Below the pieces are notes generated by a model. It saw nothing but the letters and a program-made list of their open reading frames with translations. It was not told where the DNA came from and ran no database searches. Made by a program: the position numbers and the translations under genes. This document shows positions 47,637 through 59,434 of a stretch of 64,000 bases of DNA, one piece after another; position 1 is the first letter of the stretch, and the number at the start of each line of letters is the position of its first letter. The DNA comes from Myxococcales bacterium (lineage in GTDB: Bacteria; Myxococcota; Polyangia; Nannocystales; Nannocystaceae), in the NCBI GenBank assembly GCA_016793465.1, contig JAEUJW010000033.1, forward strand, positions 1 to 64,000, in the 5' to 3' direction.

Positions 47637-48536
47637 CTACATCTCCTGGATCTCCGGGGCCACCACGAACTCGATGTCCTGGACCACCGTCGACTGCATG
47701 TACGTCTGCAGCTCCGCGTGCAGGACCCCCGGCTGGTTGGTCAGCGCCTGCGGGTCCTCGATCGCATCGGGCACGATGATCGCAATGTACAGGTGCTCGA
47801 GCATCCCCTCTTCAGGGGTCGGCACGAAGCCGATGGGGTACGCGTTGAGCCGCGCGAAGTGCCCGCCGAAGCCCACGTTGAAGCCCTCGATGTCGACGTA
47901 CATGTCGATCTTCGGCATCTTGGGGTCGTCCCACGCGTTCGGGTCCGCCGGCACCTCGAACCCGCGCCCGCGCACCGCGAACGGCAGCATCAGCAGCCCC
48001 TGTCCCCCGCGCACGATCTTGACCACGTCTCCGTCCGCGAGCTCGCGGTACACCGGGTCCGCCAGCGGGTCCGCCGGGTCGAACACCGCCTCGCCCATCC
48101 AGAACTCCGCCATCACCGGCAGCCCGTCGACGCTGCACTCCGGCTCGTCCGGGAACGCCTTGGCGTACATGTGCAGCTGCCCGTCGCAGAACTTGATGCA
48201 CGCCGCCTGCTCGCTCGCGTCGCCCTGCCAGCAGCTGCCGTCCTCGCCGTACTTGCTCGCCATCTCGGTCTCCGGGTCGATGACCGCGGAGCACGCCACC
48301 CAGCGCGTGCACACCTCGGGCGCGCCGTCCGGTCCGCCGGTGACGCCGGTCGTGCCCGACGACGACTCCTCGCCCTCGCTCTCCGCGCTCGAGTCCTCGT
48401 CCGTCGCCTGCGGCGACTTCGCCGGACAGCCTGTGAGCGACGCCAGCGCCGCGCCGAGCGCCACCCGTCGCAGCGCGGCGCCCCCGCGCGAGATCTCCAC
48501 GAAGCGCCCCGCAACACCCGCGACCCCGTAAGCCAT
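47637..48536 (-). CDS. lipoprotein of unknown function
   Basis: A ~299-residue predicted lipoprotein. The lipobox LTGC follows LGAALAS; a Ser/Glu/Asp/Thr-rich spacer covers about 30 residues. The mature domain contains six cysteines (EVCTRWVACSAVID ... GSCWQGDASEQAACIKFCDGQ ... PECSVDG) and a later beta-rich region (YIAIIVPDAI ... MQSTVVQDIEFVV). I do not recognise the family. Start choice is uncertain: ATG 48536 gives a long n-region, and GTG 48491 would give a compact signal peptide. It is divergent from the lipoprotein at 48698 and 12 nt upstream of moaB. Confidence 0.72.
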   Translation of the reverse strand: MAYGVAGVAGRFVEISRGGAALRRVALGAALASLTGCPAKSPQATDEDSSAESEGEESSSGTTGVTGGPDGAPEVCTRWVACSAVIDPETEMASKYGEDGSCWQGDASEQAACIKFCDGQLHMYAKAFPDEPECSVDGLPVMAEFWMGEAVFDPADPLADPVYRELADGDVVKIVRGGQGLLMLPFAVRGRGFEVPADPNAWDDPKMPKIDMYVDIEGFNVGFGGHFARLNAYPIGFVPTPEEGMLEHLYIAIIVPDAIEDPQALTNQPGVLHAELQTYMQSTVVQDIEFVVAPEIQEM

Positions 48537-48681
48537 GAACATGATGCGGACCATGGTGGGCCAGCCCCGCCCCGTGGGCAACCTCCCATGTCCGGCCCCA
48601 GGAGCCCGCCACCGCCGGTTTGGCCGGCAACGCCGCCGCCGGCCCGGCATCCTCGCGCCGCGGGCGCGTCCGGCGATCGGG

Positions 48682-48687
48682 TATCAT
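48682..48687 (+). promoter_or_regulatory. -10 element close to start (48698)
   Basis: TATCAT ends 10 nt before GTG 48698. It overlaps the in-frame ATG at 48686, which makes that ATG a less likely start. Confidence 0.35.
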
Positions 48688-48697
48688 GGCGCCTCCC

Positions 48698-49597
48698 GTG
48701 ACCCGCCCGTCCGCCCCGCCCCGCGCCCGTCCACTTCGCGCCGCGAGCACACGGGCGAACTGGCTCGGCCTCGCCGCGCTGGTCCTGCAGTCGGCCTGTT
48801 ACCACGGCGACTTCTTCGACGACCTCGTCGACCCCTCGGTGACCGCGGCCTTCCGCATCACCACGCTGACGCTGATCGACCCGCACATGTACGTCGGCAG
48901 CGTGGTCTGCGAGGACGAGACCAACGACTACAACGTGCTGTGGAACGACCACCTCGACGCCTACGAGATCAACCCGACGCTGGTGCTCTCGCCGCTCGAC
49001 CCCAAGGTCCAGTCGACCACGAAGATGCAGATCGTGCCCGCCGAGTGCGTGCCCGGCGACGACGGCGTCAACTGCACCGACCGCGACGTCCCGAAGGACA
49101 AGATCGTCGAGGTCACCTTCAGCAACTCGCTGCAGGGCGGCATGTGCGGCGGACCGGTCACCGGCTCGCTCAACCCGGACTACATGGCCGAGCAGTACGA
49201 GCAGTTGCACGCCCCGCAGAGCCCGTGCCTCACCAGCGCGATCATCGGCGCGTTCGAGCTCCCGCTCGGCCCCTCGCTCACGCTCCCGCTGTCCAACGTC
49301 CAGATCTCCGCCGCCTACAAGCTCGACAGCGAGCCGCAGGAGCTGATCGAGGGCGTGCTGTACGGCTTCCTGTCCGCCGCCCAGGGCCAGATGGTCCTCG
49401 GCACCCTCAACAACCAGCAGTTTCGCCCGTGGGACGTGCTCGCCGGCGCCATGGGCTGCCAGCCCGACCCCGGCGTGTACCTCGACGACATCGACACCGT
49501 CGCCGCCAGCCACGACGGCGTGTGGATGTACTTCAACTTCACCGCCCAGCGCGTCGCCTGGACCCCGGTCGCGACCGACGTCGAGCCCCCGATCTAA
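48698..49597 (+). CDS. lipoprotein of unknown function
   Basis: A ~299-residue predicted lipoprotein. The signal core LGLAALVLQSAC ends in a lipobox; the mature part begins YHGDFFDDLVDPS. It is beta-rich with a central cysteine pair region (PAECVPGDDGVNCTDRD ... GGMCGGPVTG ... SPCLTSAIIG) and ends HDGVWMYFNFTAQRVAWTPV. I do not recognise the family. GTG 48698 is used because a -10 element covers the ATG at 48686. The stop is 2 nt before the ATG of the DUF2914 membrane protein, so the two are in one operon. Confidence 0.72.
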   Translation: MTRPSAPPRARPLRAASTRANWLGLAALVLQSACYHGDFFDDLVDPSVTAAFRITTLTLIDPHMYVGSVVCEDETNDYNVLWNDHLDAYEINPTLVLSPLDPKVQSTTKMQIVPAECVPGDDGVNCTDRDVPKDKIVEVTFSNSLQGGMCGGPVTGSLNPDYMAEQYEQLHAPQSPCLTSAIIGAFELPLGPSLTLPLSNVQISAAYKLDSEPQELIEGVLYGFLSAAQGQMVLGTLNNQQFRPWDVLAGAMGCQPDPGVYLDDIDTVAASHDGVWMYFNFTAQRVAWTPVATDVEPPI

Positions 49598-49599
49598 CG

Positions 49600-51180
49600 A
49601 TGTCCGCCGACCAGCCGCCAGGCCCTCCGCGGCCGCTGCTCGTGCCTCCTCCGGGCAGCCCGGCGCCCACGCACCCGCCCGTCGAGCCCCGCCCGCTGCT
49701 CGTCCCGCCGCCCGACGAGCACCCTCCCGGCGGCGCCCAGCGCACGCTCATCACCCGCCGCGGCGAGCCGCCCCCGCAGCCGACCGCCGCGCTGCCGCAG
49801 CCCGCCGCTCCGTTCGTCCCGCACACCCCCGCCGGCACGCTCATCACCCGCCGCGGCGAGACGCCCCCGCAGCCGCAGCTCGGCGCCGTCCCGCACGCGC
49901 CCGCCAGCACCGTCGTCGCCACGCCCGCGAGCGACGAGACCTCGCCGATGCTCCTGCTCGGCCGCCCGCAGGTCCGCACGCCCGCCGGCACCGTCGTCGC
50001 GCCGCGGCCCGACGTCACCCTCGTGACCCCGCTGCCGCTCGACCTCGCCGCCGTCGCGGCCGACCTCGCCGCCGTCACGTATGCCGCGCCCGAGCCCGGC
50101 GCCTCGGCGCTCCCGCCCGAGATCACCGACAAGGACGTCGCCGCCCTACAGCGCTTCGCCAAGATCCGCGGGTTCTTCGCGCGTCACGGCCACCTGCTGT
50201 GGTGGGCCCACTCGGCCTACGCCATGACGTTCGGCGCGATCGTCATGATGTACGCCAGCAAGGGCTACGAGAACGCCCGCTGGATGGTCGTGCTGCTCGG
50301 CCTCGGCTGGGTCGTGCTCGTCCTGTTCTTCCGCCTGTTCGGCACCGGCGCCGGCCAGAAGGACAAGATCCAGGACACCAAGGGCAAGGTCCGCTTCTAC
50401 GTCATGACTCTGGTCCTGAAGAACCTCTACCAGAGCATGCTGTTCTTCCTGCTGCCCTTCTATTACAAGTCCGCCACCTTCGACTCGCCCAACCGCTTCT
50501 TCGTCTACGTGCTCGGCCTGCTGGCCGTCCTCTCGACCGTCGACGTCGTGTTCGACCAGTTCCTCATGCGCTGGAAGGCCCCCGCCTCGGTCGTCTACTT
50601 CTTCATCCTGTTCGCCTGCCTCAACCTCGTCCTCCCCGCCCTCCTGCCCGACACCCGCACCCTCATCACCCTGCTCGCCGCCGCCGCCATCTCCGCCATC
50701 GTGTTCTTCTCGATGCACGTGCCGGCCAGGAACTTCCTGAAGCCGCTCTACATCATCGGCCTCATGGCGTTCGTCGCCACCTCGGTCGCCGCCGCCTACT
50801 ACGGCCGCCGCGGCATCCCGCCCGTGCCGATGTTCATCACCTCCGGCGCCGTCGGCCCCAGCCTGCTGCCCGACGGCAGCCTCTCCATGCACGTCAGCAA
50901 GCTCCACGAGTCGCTGATCCAGGAGATGCACGGCCTCACCGACGTCCTCCTGCCCGGCGGCCACGGCAACAACCTCTACCACGTGTGGCGCCACGCCGGC
51001 GCGCCCGTGCAGCAGGGCCTCGTCGAGCCCGGCGGCGACCCCCCGCCCGGCACCATCCGCCTGCGCAGCACCCTGCGCTCGTTCAACCTGTCCGGCGACA
51101 TCACCGGCGCGTGGAGCATCGACGTCCTCACCGAGGACGACCAGCTCGTCGGCCGCGTCGCCTTCGAAGTCACCCGCTAG
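49600..51180 (+). CDS. DUF5924/DUF2914 polytopic membrane protein
   Basis: A 526-residue membrane protein. The first ~165 residues are cytoplasmic, Pro-rich and repetitive (R-T-L-I-T-R-R-G-E-P-P-P-Q-P and a second copy). About seven membrane helices follow between residues 200 and 410 (LLWWAHSAYAMTFGAIVMMY; WMVVLLGLGWVVLVLFFRLF; FFVYVLGLLAVLSTV; IIGLMAFVATSVAAAYY among them). The C-terminal ~110 residues match DUF2914 (HVWRHAGAPV ... IRLRSTLRSFNLSGDITGAWSIDVLTEDDQLVGRVAFEV). No biochemical function is established for these families. It is co-transcribed with the preceding lipoprotein. Confidence 0.85.
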   Translation: MSADQPPGPPRPLLVPPPGSPAPTHPPVEPRPLLVPPPDEHPPGGAQRTLITRRGEPPPQPTAALPQPAAPFVPHTPAGTLITRRGETPPQPQLGAVPHAPASTVVATPASDETSPMLLLGRPQVRTPAGTVVAPRPDVTLVTPLPLDLAAVAADLAAVTYAAPEPGASALPPEITDKDVAALQRFAKIRGFFARHGHLLWWAHSAYAMTFGAIVMMYASKGYENARWMVVLLGLGWVVLVLFFRLFGTGAGQKDKIQDTKGKVRFYVMTLVLKNLYQSMLFFLLPFYYKSATFDSPNRFFVYVLGLLAVLSTVDVVFDQFLMRWKAPASVVYFFILFACLNLVLPALLPDTRTLITLLAAAAISAIVFFSMHVPARNFLKPLYIIGLMAFVATSVAAAYYGRRGIPPVPMFITSGAVGPSLLPDGSLSMHVSKLHESLIQEMHGLTDVLLPGGHGNNLYHVWRHAGAPVQQGLVEPGGDPPPGTIRLRSTLRSFNLSGDITGAWSIDVLTEDDQLVGRVAFEVTR

Positions 51181-51229
51181 ACCACCCACCCCCACCGCCG
51201 CGGCCCGGCGCGGACCTGACCCGAAGAAC

Positions 51230-52540
51230 ATGTCCCACGCGCCATCCCCGAGCACCCGCGTGCGCCCGCCCCCGGGCCCGCTGTCCGCCAGCATCAGCCC
51301 GCCTGGCTCGAAGAGCCTGACCAACCGCGCCCTCGTGCTCGCCGCCCTCGCCGACGGCACCAGCACCCTGCGCGGCTGCCTCGACTCCGAGGACACCCGC
51401 GCCATGCTGCAGGCCGTCGCCCGCTTCGGCCTCGCCCACGCCCTCGCCGACGCGCGCACCACCGTCACCCTCACCGGCGGCGGCGGCCCGCCCCGCGCGC
51501 TCGACGACCCCGCCCGCCCGATCGACGTCGCCACCGCCGGCACCGCCGCCCGCTTCCTCACCGCCGTGCTCGCCGCCTCGCCGCTGGTCTCGCGCGTCGA
51601 CGGCAGCCCCCGCATGCGCGAGCGCCCGATGGAGGGCCTGCTCCGCGCCCTCCGCGATCAAGGCGCCGACATCCGCACCCTCGATGGAGCCGCCGACGCC
51701 GAGTGCCTCCCGATCGAGATCCACGGCGCCCGCCTGCGCGGCGGAGAGATCCGCCTGCCGCGCCCGCCGAGCTCGCAGTTCATCTCGGCCCTCATCCTCG
51801 CCGCCGCCCTCGCCGAGCGCCCGACCCGCATCATCCTCGAGCAAGGCACCCCCGCGCGCCCCTACGTCGACATGACCCTCGTCGCCCTCCGCGACTTCGG
51901 CGGCGACGCCGACTGGTCCGCCCCCGACGAGCTCGCGATCTCCCCCACCCCGCTGCGCGCCCGCGACTACACCGTCGAGCCCGACGCCTCCGCCGCCAGC
52001 TACCTGCTCGCCCTCCCGGCGATCTACGGCGGCAGCGTCACCGTGCCCGACCTCGGCAGCGCCAGCGTCCAGGGCGACGCCGCCTTCTGCCACGTGCTCG
52101 CCCGCATGGGCGCCGCCGTCACCCAGACCGCGGACAGCACCACCGTCACCGGCACCGGCGCGCTCCACGGCGTCGACCTCGACCTCACGCACATGCCCGA
52201 CATGACGCTGACCGCCGCGGTGCTGGCCCTGCACGCCCGCGGCACCACGCGCATCACCGGCGTGGAGATCCTCCGCCACCACGAGTCCGACCGCCTGGCC
52301 GCCGCCGCGACCGAGCTGCGCAAGCTCGGCGCCCACGTCGACGAGCACCACGGCGGCCTCGTGATCACGCCGCCGTCCACCCCGCGCCAGGACGTCGCCA
52401 TCGACACCTACCTCGACCACCGCATGGCCATGGCCTTCAGCCTCGCCGGCCACGTGGAGATCCGCGACCCCGCCTGCGTCGGCAAGACCTACCCGAAATT
52501 CTTCGACGTCCTCGGCGACCTCGGCATGCGAGATCGATAA
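51230..52540 (+). CDS. aroA: 3-phosphoshikimate 1-carboxyvinyltransferase AroA
   Basis: A 436-residue EPSP synthase of the shikimate pathway. It has PGSKSLTNRALVLAALADG at the N-terminus, the PEP/inhibitor-contact loop ATAGTAARFLTA, DGSPRMRERPM, the SSQFISALI substrate motif and the C-terminal DHRMAMAFS and GKTYPKFFD. The position usually Gly-Asn-Ala/Gly-Gly-Thr reads T-A-G-T-A-A-R-F. Length is normal. The 49-nt gap to the upstream gene has part of a palindromic element (51215-51235). Confidence 0.97.
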   Translation: MSHAPSPSTRVRPPPGPLSASISPPGSKSLTNRALVLAALADGTSTLRGCLDSEDTRAMLQAVARFGLAHALADARTTVTLTGGGGPPRALDDPARPIDVATAGTAARFLTAVLAASPLVSRVDGSPRMRERPMEGLLRALRDQGADIRTLDGAADAECLPIEIHGARLRGGEIRLPRPPSSQFISALILAAALAERPTRIILEQGTPARPYVDMTLVALRDFGGDADWSAPDELAISPTPLRARDYTVEPDASAASYLLALPAIYGGSVTVPDLGSASVQGDAAFCHVLARMGAAVTQTADSTTVTGTGALHGVDLDLTHMPDMTLTAAVLALHARGTTRITGVEILRHHESDRLAAAATELRKLGAHVDEHHGGLVITPPSTPRQDVAIDTYLDHRMAMAFSLAGHVEIRDPACVGKTYPKFFDVLGDLGMRDR

Positions 52541-52559
52541 GTGTGGCAATCTCGCCCGC

Positions 52560-53864
52560 GTGCGCGCCGGCGACAACGTCGACCTCGAGATCTCCAGCCT
52601 CTCCCCCGCCGGAGACGGCCTCGCCGACCTCCACGAGTACGCGGTCAACGCCCCCGACGTCCCGCCCGTGCGCGAGGTCCACGTGCCCGGCGCCTTCCCC
52701 GGCGAGCTCGCGGCCGTGCGCCTGACCCACGTCTCGCGCCAGCACCCCCGCGCCCACGCCGAGCTCAAACAGATCCTCCGCCCCCACCCCGCGCGCGGCC
52801 CCTCGCCCTGCCCCCACCACGGCCTCGCCGGCGCCTGCAACGGCTGCCCCCTGCTCCCGCTCCCCGCCGCCGCCCAGCGCACTATTAAATCCGACCTGCT
52901 CGCCGCGACCTACGACCTCCACGTCGACCGCGTCGTGCCCAGCCCGCACGAGTTCTTCTACCGCTGGTCGAGCAAGCGCGTCGCCGGCGGCCAGCCCGGC
53001 GCGATGACCCTCGGCAGCTACACCCGCGGCACCCACCAGGTCGTCGCCATGCACAACTGCCGCGTCGACCACAGGGCGATCGTCGAGGCCGCCGAGGAGC
53101 TGCGCACCGTCGCCGACGCCCTCGAGATCGCCCCCGACAGCGACCTCCGCTACGCCTGGTTCAAGACCAACGAGCACGACGTCCTGCTCACCCTCGTCAC
53201 CCGCGACCGCGACAGCCGCGCCGCCCGCGAGCTCCCGTCGCGCCTGCGTCGCCCGCACAGCGTCGCCTGGTCGGTCCAGCCGAGCCCCGGCAACAACCTG
53301 CGCGGCGAGCCGCCCACGGTCGTCCGCGGCCCCGGAGAGATCGCCCTCCACCTCGCCGGCGTGACCGTCAGCGTAGGCCCGCTCGGCTTCCTCCAGCCCA
53401 ACCCCCCCGTCGCCGCGATCGCCTACCAGGACCTCCTGCGCGACGCCGCCGGCGAACCACTCCACGGCGACCACGCCCTCGACCTCTACGCCGGCGCCGG
53501 CATCACCACCGCCCTCCTCCGCCAGAATTTTAACCACGTCGAGGCCAGCGAGTCCTACGCCGAGAGCGCCGAGCAGCTCGGCATCACCCCCGAGACCGCC
53601 GAGTCCTTCCTCGCCCGCCGCACCAGCTCGCCCGTCGACCTCGTGATCGCCAACCCCCCGCGCGAGGGCCTCGGCCCCGACGTCTGCGCCGCCCTGCTCC
53701 GCCTGGCCCCGCAGCGCCTCCACATCATGAGCTGCGGCCCCGCCGGCCTCGCCCGCGATTTAAAGATCCTCGCGCCGCGCTACGACCTCGCCGGCCTGCG
53801 CGCCTACGACACCCTCCCGCACACGCCGCACATCGAGCTGGTCGCCTGGCTGGTCCGCCGCTGA
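52560..53864 (+). CDS. 23S rRNA/tRNA m5U methyltransferase (RlmD/TrmA family)
   Basis: A 434-residue SAM-dependent RNA uracil-C5 methyltransferase. An N-terminal TRAM-like region (GDNVDLEISSLSPAGDGLADL) is followed by the iron-sulfur cysteines (CPHHGLAGACNGCPLL). The Rossmann domain has LDLYAGAGITTALL, VIANPPREGL and the catalytic-cysteine motif IMSCGPAGLARD, and a C-terminal PHIELVAWL supplies the base. The exact uridine target cannot be told from the sequence. GTG 52560 starts the TRAM domain; CAATCT ends 7 nt before it. A palindromic element follows the stop codon. Confidence 0.92.
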   Translation: MRAGDNVDLEISSLSPAGDGLADLHEYAVNAPDVPPVREVHVPGAFPGELAAVRLTHVSRQHPRAHAELKQILRPHPARGPSPCPHHGLAGACNGCPLLPLPAAAQRTIKSDLLAATYDLHVDRVVPSPHEFFYRWSSKRVAGGQPGAMTLGSYTRGTHQVVAMHNCRVDHRAIVEAAEELRTVADALEIAPDSDLRYAWFKTNEHDVLLTLVTRDRDSRAARELPSRLRRPHSVAWSVQPSPGNNLRGEPPTVVRGPGEIALHLAGVTVSVGPLGFLQPNPPVAAIAYQDLLRDAAGEPLHGDHALDLYAGAGITTALLRQNFNHVEASESYAESAEQLGITPETAESFLARRTSSPVDLVIANPPREGLGPDVCAALLRLAPQRLHIMSCGPAGLARDLKILAPRYDLAGLRAYDTLPHTPHIELVAWLVRR

Positions 53865-53882
53865 CCTGTCCCTTCGGTCAGG
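53865..53882. repeat. palindromic element at a convergent junction
   Basis: CCTGTCC (53865-53871) and GGTCAGG (53876-53882) around CTTC, with one T-T mismatch in the stem. It starts directly after the stop of the methyltransferase gene and contains the stop of the HAD gene (53878-53880). Confidence 0.75.
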
Positions 53883-54549
53883 CCTCTCCGCGATCGATGC
53901 GCCCGACCAGCGCCGGCAGCCCGAACAGGTCGTCGACGATCCACCGCGCCCCCGCCCCCTCGAGCTCCTCGCGCGACCCGCTGCCGTGCAGCACGCCAAT
54001 TGTAAAAATGCCGTGCGCCCGCGCCCCGACGACGTCGTGCGAGCGGTCGCCGATCATCACCAGCCCCTCGCCCCCGCCGAACAGCCGGACCACCCGCGCG
54101 ACCACCCCCGCCTTGTCCGCTCGGTCGAGCGCCAGCGATCGCCCACAAATTCCCCCTTCAATGAACAGCCCCGCCACGCCGAGCGCCGCGAGGATCGGCC
54201 GCGCGTACACCTCCGGCTTGCTCGTCGCCACCGCCAGCGGCCACGAGCTCGCCAGCCCGGTCAGCACCTCGCGCAGCCCCGCCGCCGGCAGCGTCTCCTG
54301 TGTGCACGTGCTCGCGTAGCGCTCGCGGTACAGCCCGACGAACCGCGCGATGTCCTCCGCGTCCTCGCTGCCGAGCAGCCGCGCCGCCGTCTCCTCGATC
54401 GGCGGACCGATGCACGGCCTCACCTCCGCGGGCCCGAGCGCCGCGCGTCCGAACCGCTCGAGCGCCGCGTTGAGGCACGCCGCGATCGACGGCAACGAGT
54501 CGATCAGCACTCCGTCCAGATCGAACACCAGACCCCGTACACGGCCCAT
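53878..54549 (-). CDS. HAD-superfamily phosphatase (Gph-like)
   Basis: A 223-residue HAD hydrolase of the phosphoglycolate-phosphatase-like subfamily. Motif I is VFDLDGVLIDSL with the nucleophile Asp, motif II VATSKP, motif III lysine around LDRADKAGVV, and motif IV GDRSHDVVGARAHG. The cap is helical (AALERFGRAALGPAEVRPCIGPPIEETAARLL). It probably dephosphorylates a small sugar- or glycolate-like phosphate. ATG 54549 starts motif I within five codons; the upstream in-frame extension to 54741 is unsupported. TAATAA lies 7 nt before the start. Confidence 0.9.
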   Translation of the reverse strand: MGRVRGLVFDLDGVLIDSLPSIAACLNAALERFGRAALGPAEVRPCIGPPIEETAARLLGSEDAEDIARFVGLYRERYASTCTQETLPAAGLREVLTGLASSWPLAVATSKPEVYARPILAALGVAGLFIEGGICGRSLALDRADKAGVVARVVRLFGGGEGLVMIGDRSHDVVGARAHGIFTIGVLHGSGSREELEGAGARWIVDDLFGLPALVGRIDRGEA

Positions 54550-54984
54550 GGCGGCTTTATTACACGAGGCTCGCGCACGCGCCCGCACGAGTTCGCGCCT
54601 GTCCGAAGGCTCAGGCGAGAACTCGCCGCGACCCGTGTGGATGCACACGGGTCCACGCGCCACGCACCAGCGACGAGCGAGTCGACGCCGACGATCGAAG
54701 CGACGACAGCGTCGCAGAGAACCGTGTGTCGCCACACGCAACGCCTTCGCGTCGCCGTCGCGTCACGACCTCCTGCGCCGCGCCGTGCGCCGACTTCATC
54801 CCCGGCGCTCCGCGACTCACCGCGTGAGTCAGCCTCGTGTGGTCGTCGCACATGAGCCCTTCGCCGACACTCAAAGCCCCGCACGCACCGCCGCAGCCCC
54901 GCGTATACGGCCTCCACGCGGCGATCCGTGCGGACCCACACGGCTTTTGCGACCAGCGCCCCGGATCGGAATTCGGAGCTCACT
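54550..54984. other. 451-bp intergenic region, no gene seen
   Basis: Between the HAD gene and boxC neither strand gives a convincing coding frame; the antisense ORFs here lack a start context and family resemblance. It contains a -10 element for the HAD gene (54557-54562), a degenerate palindromic element CGCCTG/CAGGCG (54596-54617), and several TCGCGTCG/GCGTC-rich stretches. Regulation of the divergent box genes would be expected to act here. Confidence 0.6.
54557..54562 (-). promoter_or_regulatory. -10 element close to start (HAD gene)
   Basis: TAATAA on the minus strand, preceded by GTG, ends 7 nt before the ATG at 54549. Confidence 0.45.
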
Positions 54985-54992
54985 GCTACCGT
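54985..54992 (+). promoter_or_regulatory. extended -10 promoter, boxC
   Basis: GCTACCGT, with TG starting at 54984, forms TGCTACCGT ending 8 nt before the ATG at 55001. No ribosome-binding site follows it. Confidence 0.5.
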
Positions 54993-55000
54993 GCTTCACG

Positions 55001-56683
<1,683 letters not shown>

Positions 56684-56759
56684 CGACTCACTCGTCCCGA
56701 GGCGAGCAAGACCTCGAAAAGGCCTCATCCTTCAGCCGTCCCCTGGAGCACCACCGATC

Positions 56760-58184
<1,425 letters not shown>

Positions 58185-58302
58185 CAGCGAACCCTCCCCC
58201 GCCGTGACATCGCGTCGCGGCCCCGCAGCGCCGAGCCCTCCAGCTCGGCGCTTTCGCGTCGTCACCTCGCTCGTGGCTCACCGCTTGCACCGCGGCGCCG
58301 CC

Positions 58303-59328
58303 ATGCTCGACCACCAGAGAATCGTCGGTTGCCTGCTCGGCGGCGCCGTGGGCGACTCCATCGGCCTCCCGTACGAGGGTCTCTCTCGCGCCCGCATCGC
58401 CGCTCGCCTCGGCGACGGCCCGCTCGAGCACGCCCTGTTCGCCGGCCGCGGCATGCTCAGCGACGACACCGAGCACGCCTGCATGACCGCCCAGGCCCTG
58501 CTCGCCGCCCCGGGCGACCCCGACGCCTTCGCCCGCGCGCTCGCCCGCCGCCTGCGCTGGTGGCTGTTCGCCCTGCCCGCCGCCGTCGGCCCCAGCACCC
58601 TGCGAGCAATTTTAAGAATGTGGCTCGGCGCCGGGCCGGAGCGCAGCGGCGTGCACTCGGCCGGCAACGGCCCGGCCATGCGCGCCGCGATCCTCGGCGT
58701 CTGCCTCGGCCCCGATCGCCTCGAGCCGTTCGTCGCCCGCTCGACGCGCCTCACCCACACCGATCCGCGCGCCCTCGCCGGCGCCCTCGCCATCGCCCGC
58801 TGCGCCGCCGCGATCGCCCACACCGACCGCCCCCCTCGACAAATTATCACCGACCTCCGCGCCGCCTCCGACGACCACGAGCTCGCCTCCGCCCTCGAGC
58901 TGGCCCTCATGCACCACGCCCGCGGCGACGCCCCCGAGCGCTACGCCTGCTCTTTGGGCCAGGTCACCGGCGTGACCGGCTACATCCACCACACCGTGCC
59001 CGTCGCCCTCTACTGCTGGCTCACCCACCCCCGCGACGTCCGCGCCGCGATCGAGTCGGCCGTGCGCCTCGGCGGCGACACCGACACCGTCGCCGCGATC
59101 GTCGGCAACCTCGTCGGCACCAGCGCCCCCGCCAGCATCCCCTCGACCTGGCTCACCCACCTCAACGACGCCCCGCGCTCGGTCGCCTGGATCCGCCGCC
59201 TCGGCGAACACCTCGCCACGGGCCGCGCCCCGCTCCCCCTCGCCTGGCCGCTCGTCCCGCTGCGCAACCTCGCATTTTTAATAATTGTCCTCGCCCACGG
59301 CTTCGCCCGCCTGCTCCGCCTGCGCTGA
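58303..59328 (+). CDS. ADP-ribosylglycohydrolase (DraG/ARH family)
   Basis: A 341-residue ARH-type hydrolase that removes ADP-ribose from proteins or other acceptors. The N-terminal metal and substrate motifs are GAVGDSIGLPYEG and SDDTEH (near residue 53); the C-terminal metal motif is GGDTDTVAAIVGN (near 257), supporting a two-magnesium active site. The last ~40 residues are unusually hydrophobic and basic (LAFLIIVLAHGFARLLRLR), like a membrane-tethering helix. ATG 58303 begins the domain. It stands 118 nt after boxB in the same direction. The HPF1-like protein at 14898 could belong to the same modification chemistry, but 43 kb away. Confidence 0.9.
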   Translation: MLDHQRIVGCLLGGAVGDSIGLPYEGLSRARIAARLGDGPLEHALFAGRGMLSDDTEHACMTAQALLAAPGDPDAFARALARRLRWWLFALPAAVGPSTLRAILRMWLGAGPERSGVHSAGNGPAMRAAILGVCLGPDRLEPFVARSTRLTHTDPRALAGALAIARCAAAIAHTDRPPRQIITDLRAASDDHELASALELALMHHARGDAPERYACSLGQVTGVTGYIHHTVPVALYCWLTHPRDVRAAIESAVRLGGDTDTVAAIVGNLVGTSAPASIPSTWLTHLNDAPRSVAWIRRLGEHLATGRAPLPLAWPLVPLRNLAFLIIVLAHGFARLLRLR

Positions 59329-59434
59329 GCCTCCACACCCACGGCCCGCACAGCGACGACTCGCCTGTGCTCGGCCACGACGTCGCCTGCCTGCGCCGAG
59401 CCTCGACGCCGACGTTCGCGGCGCGTGACGCCGC

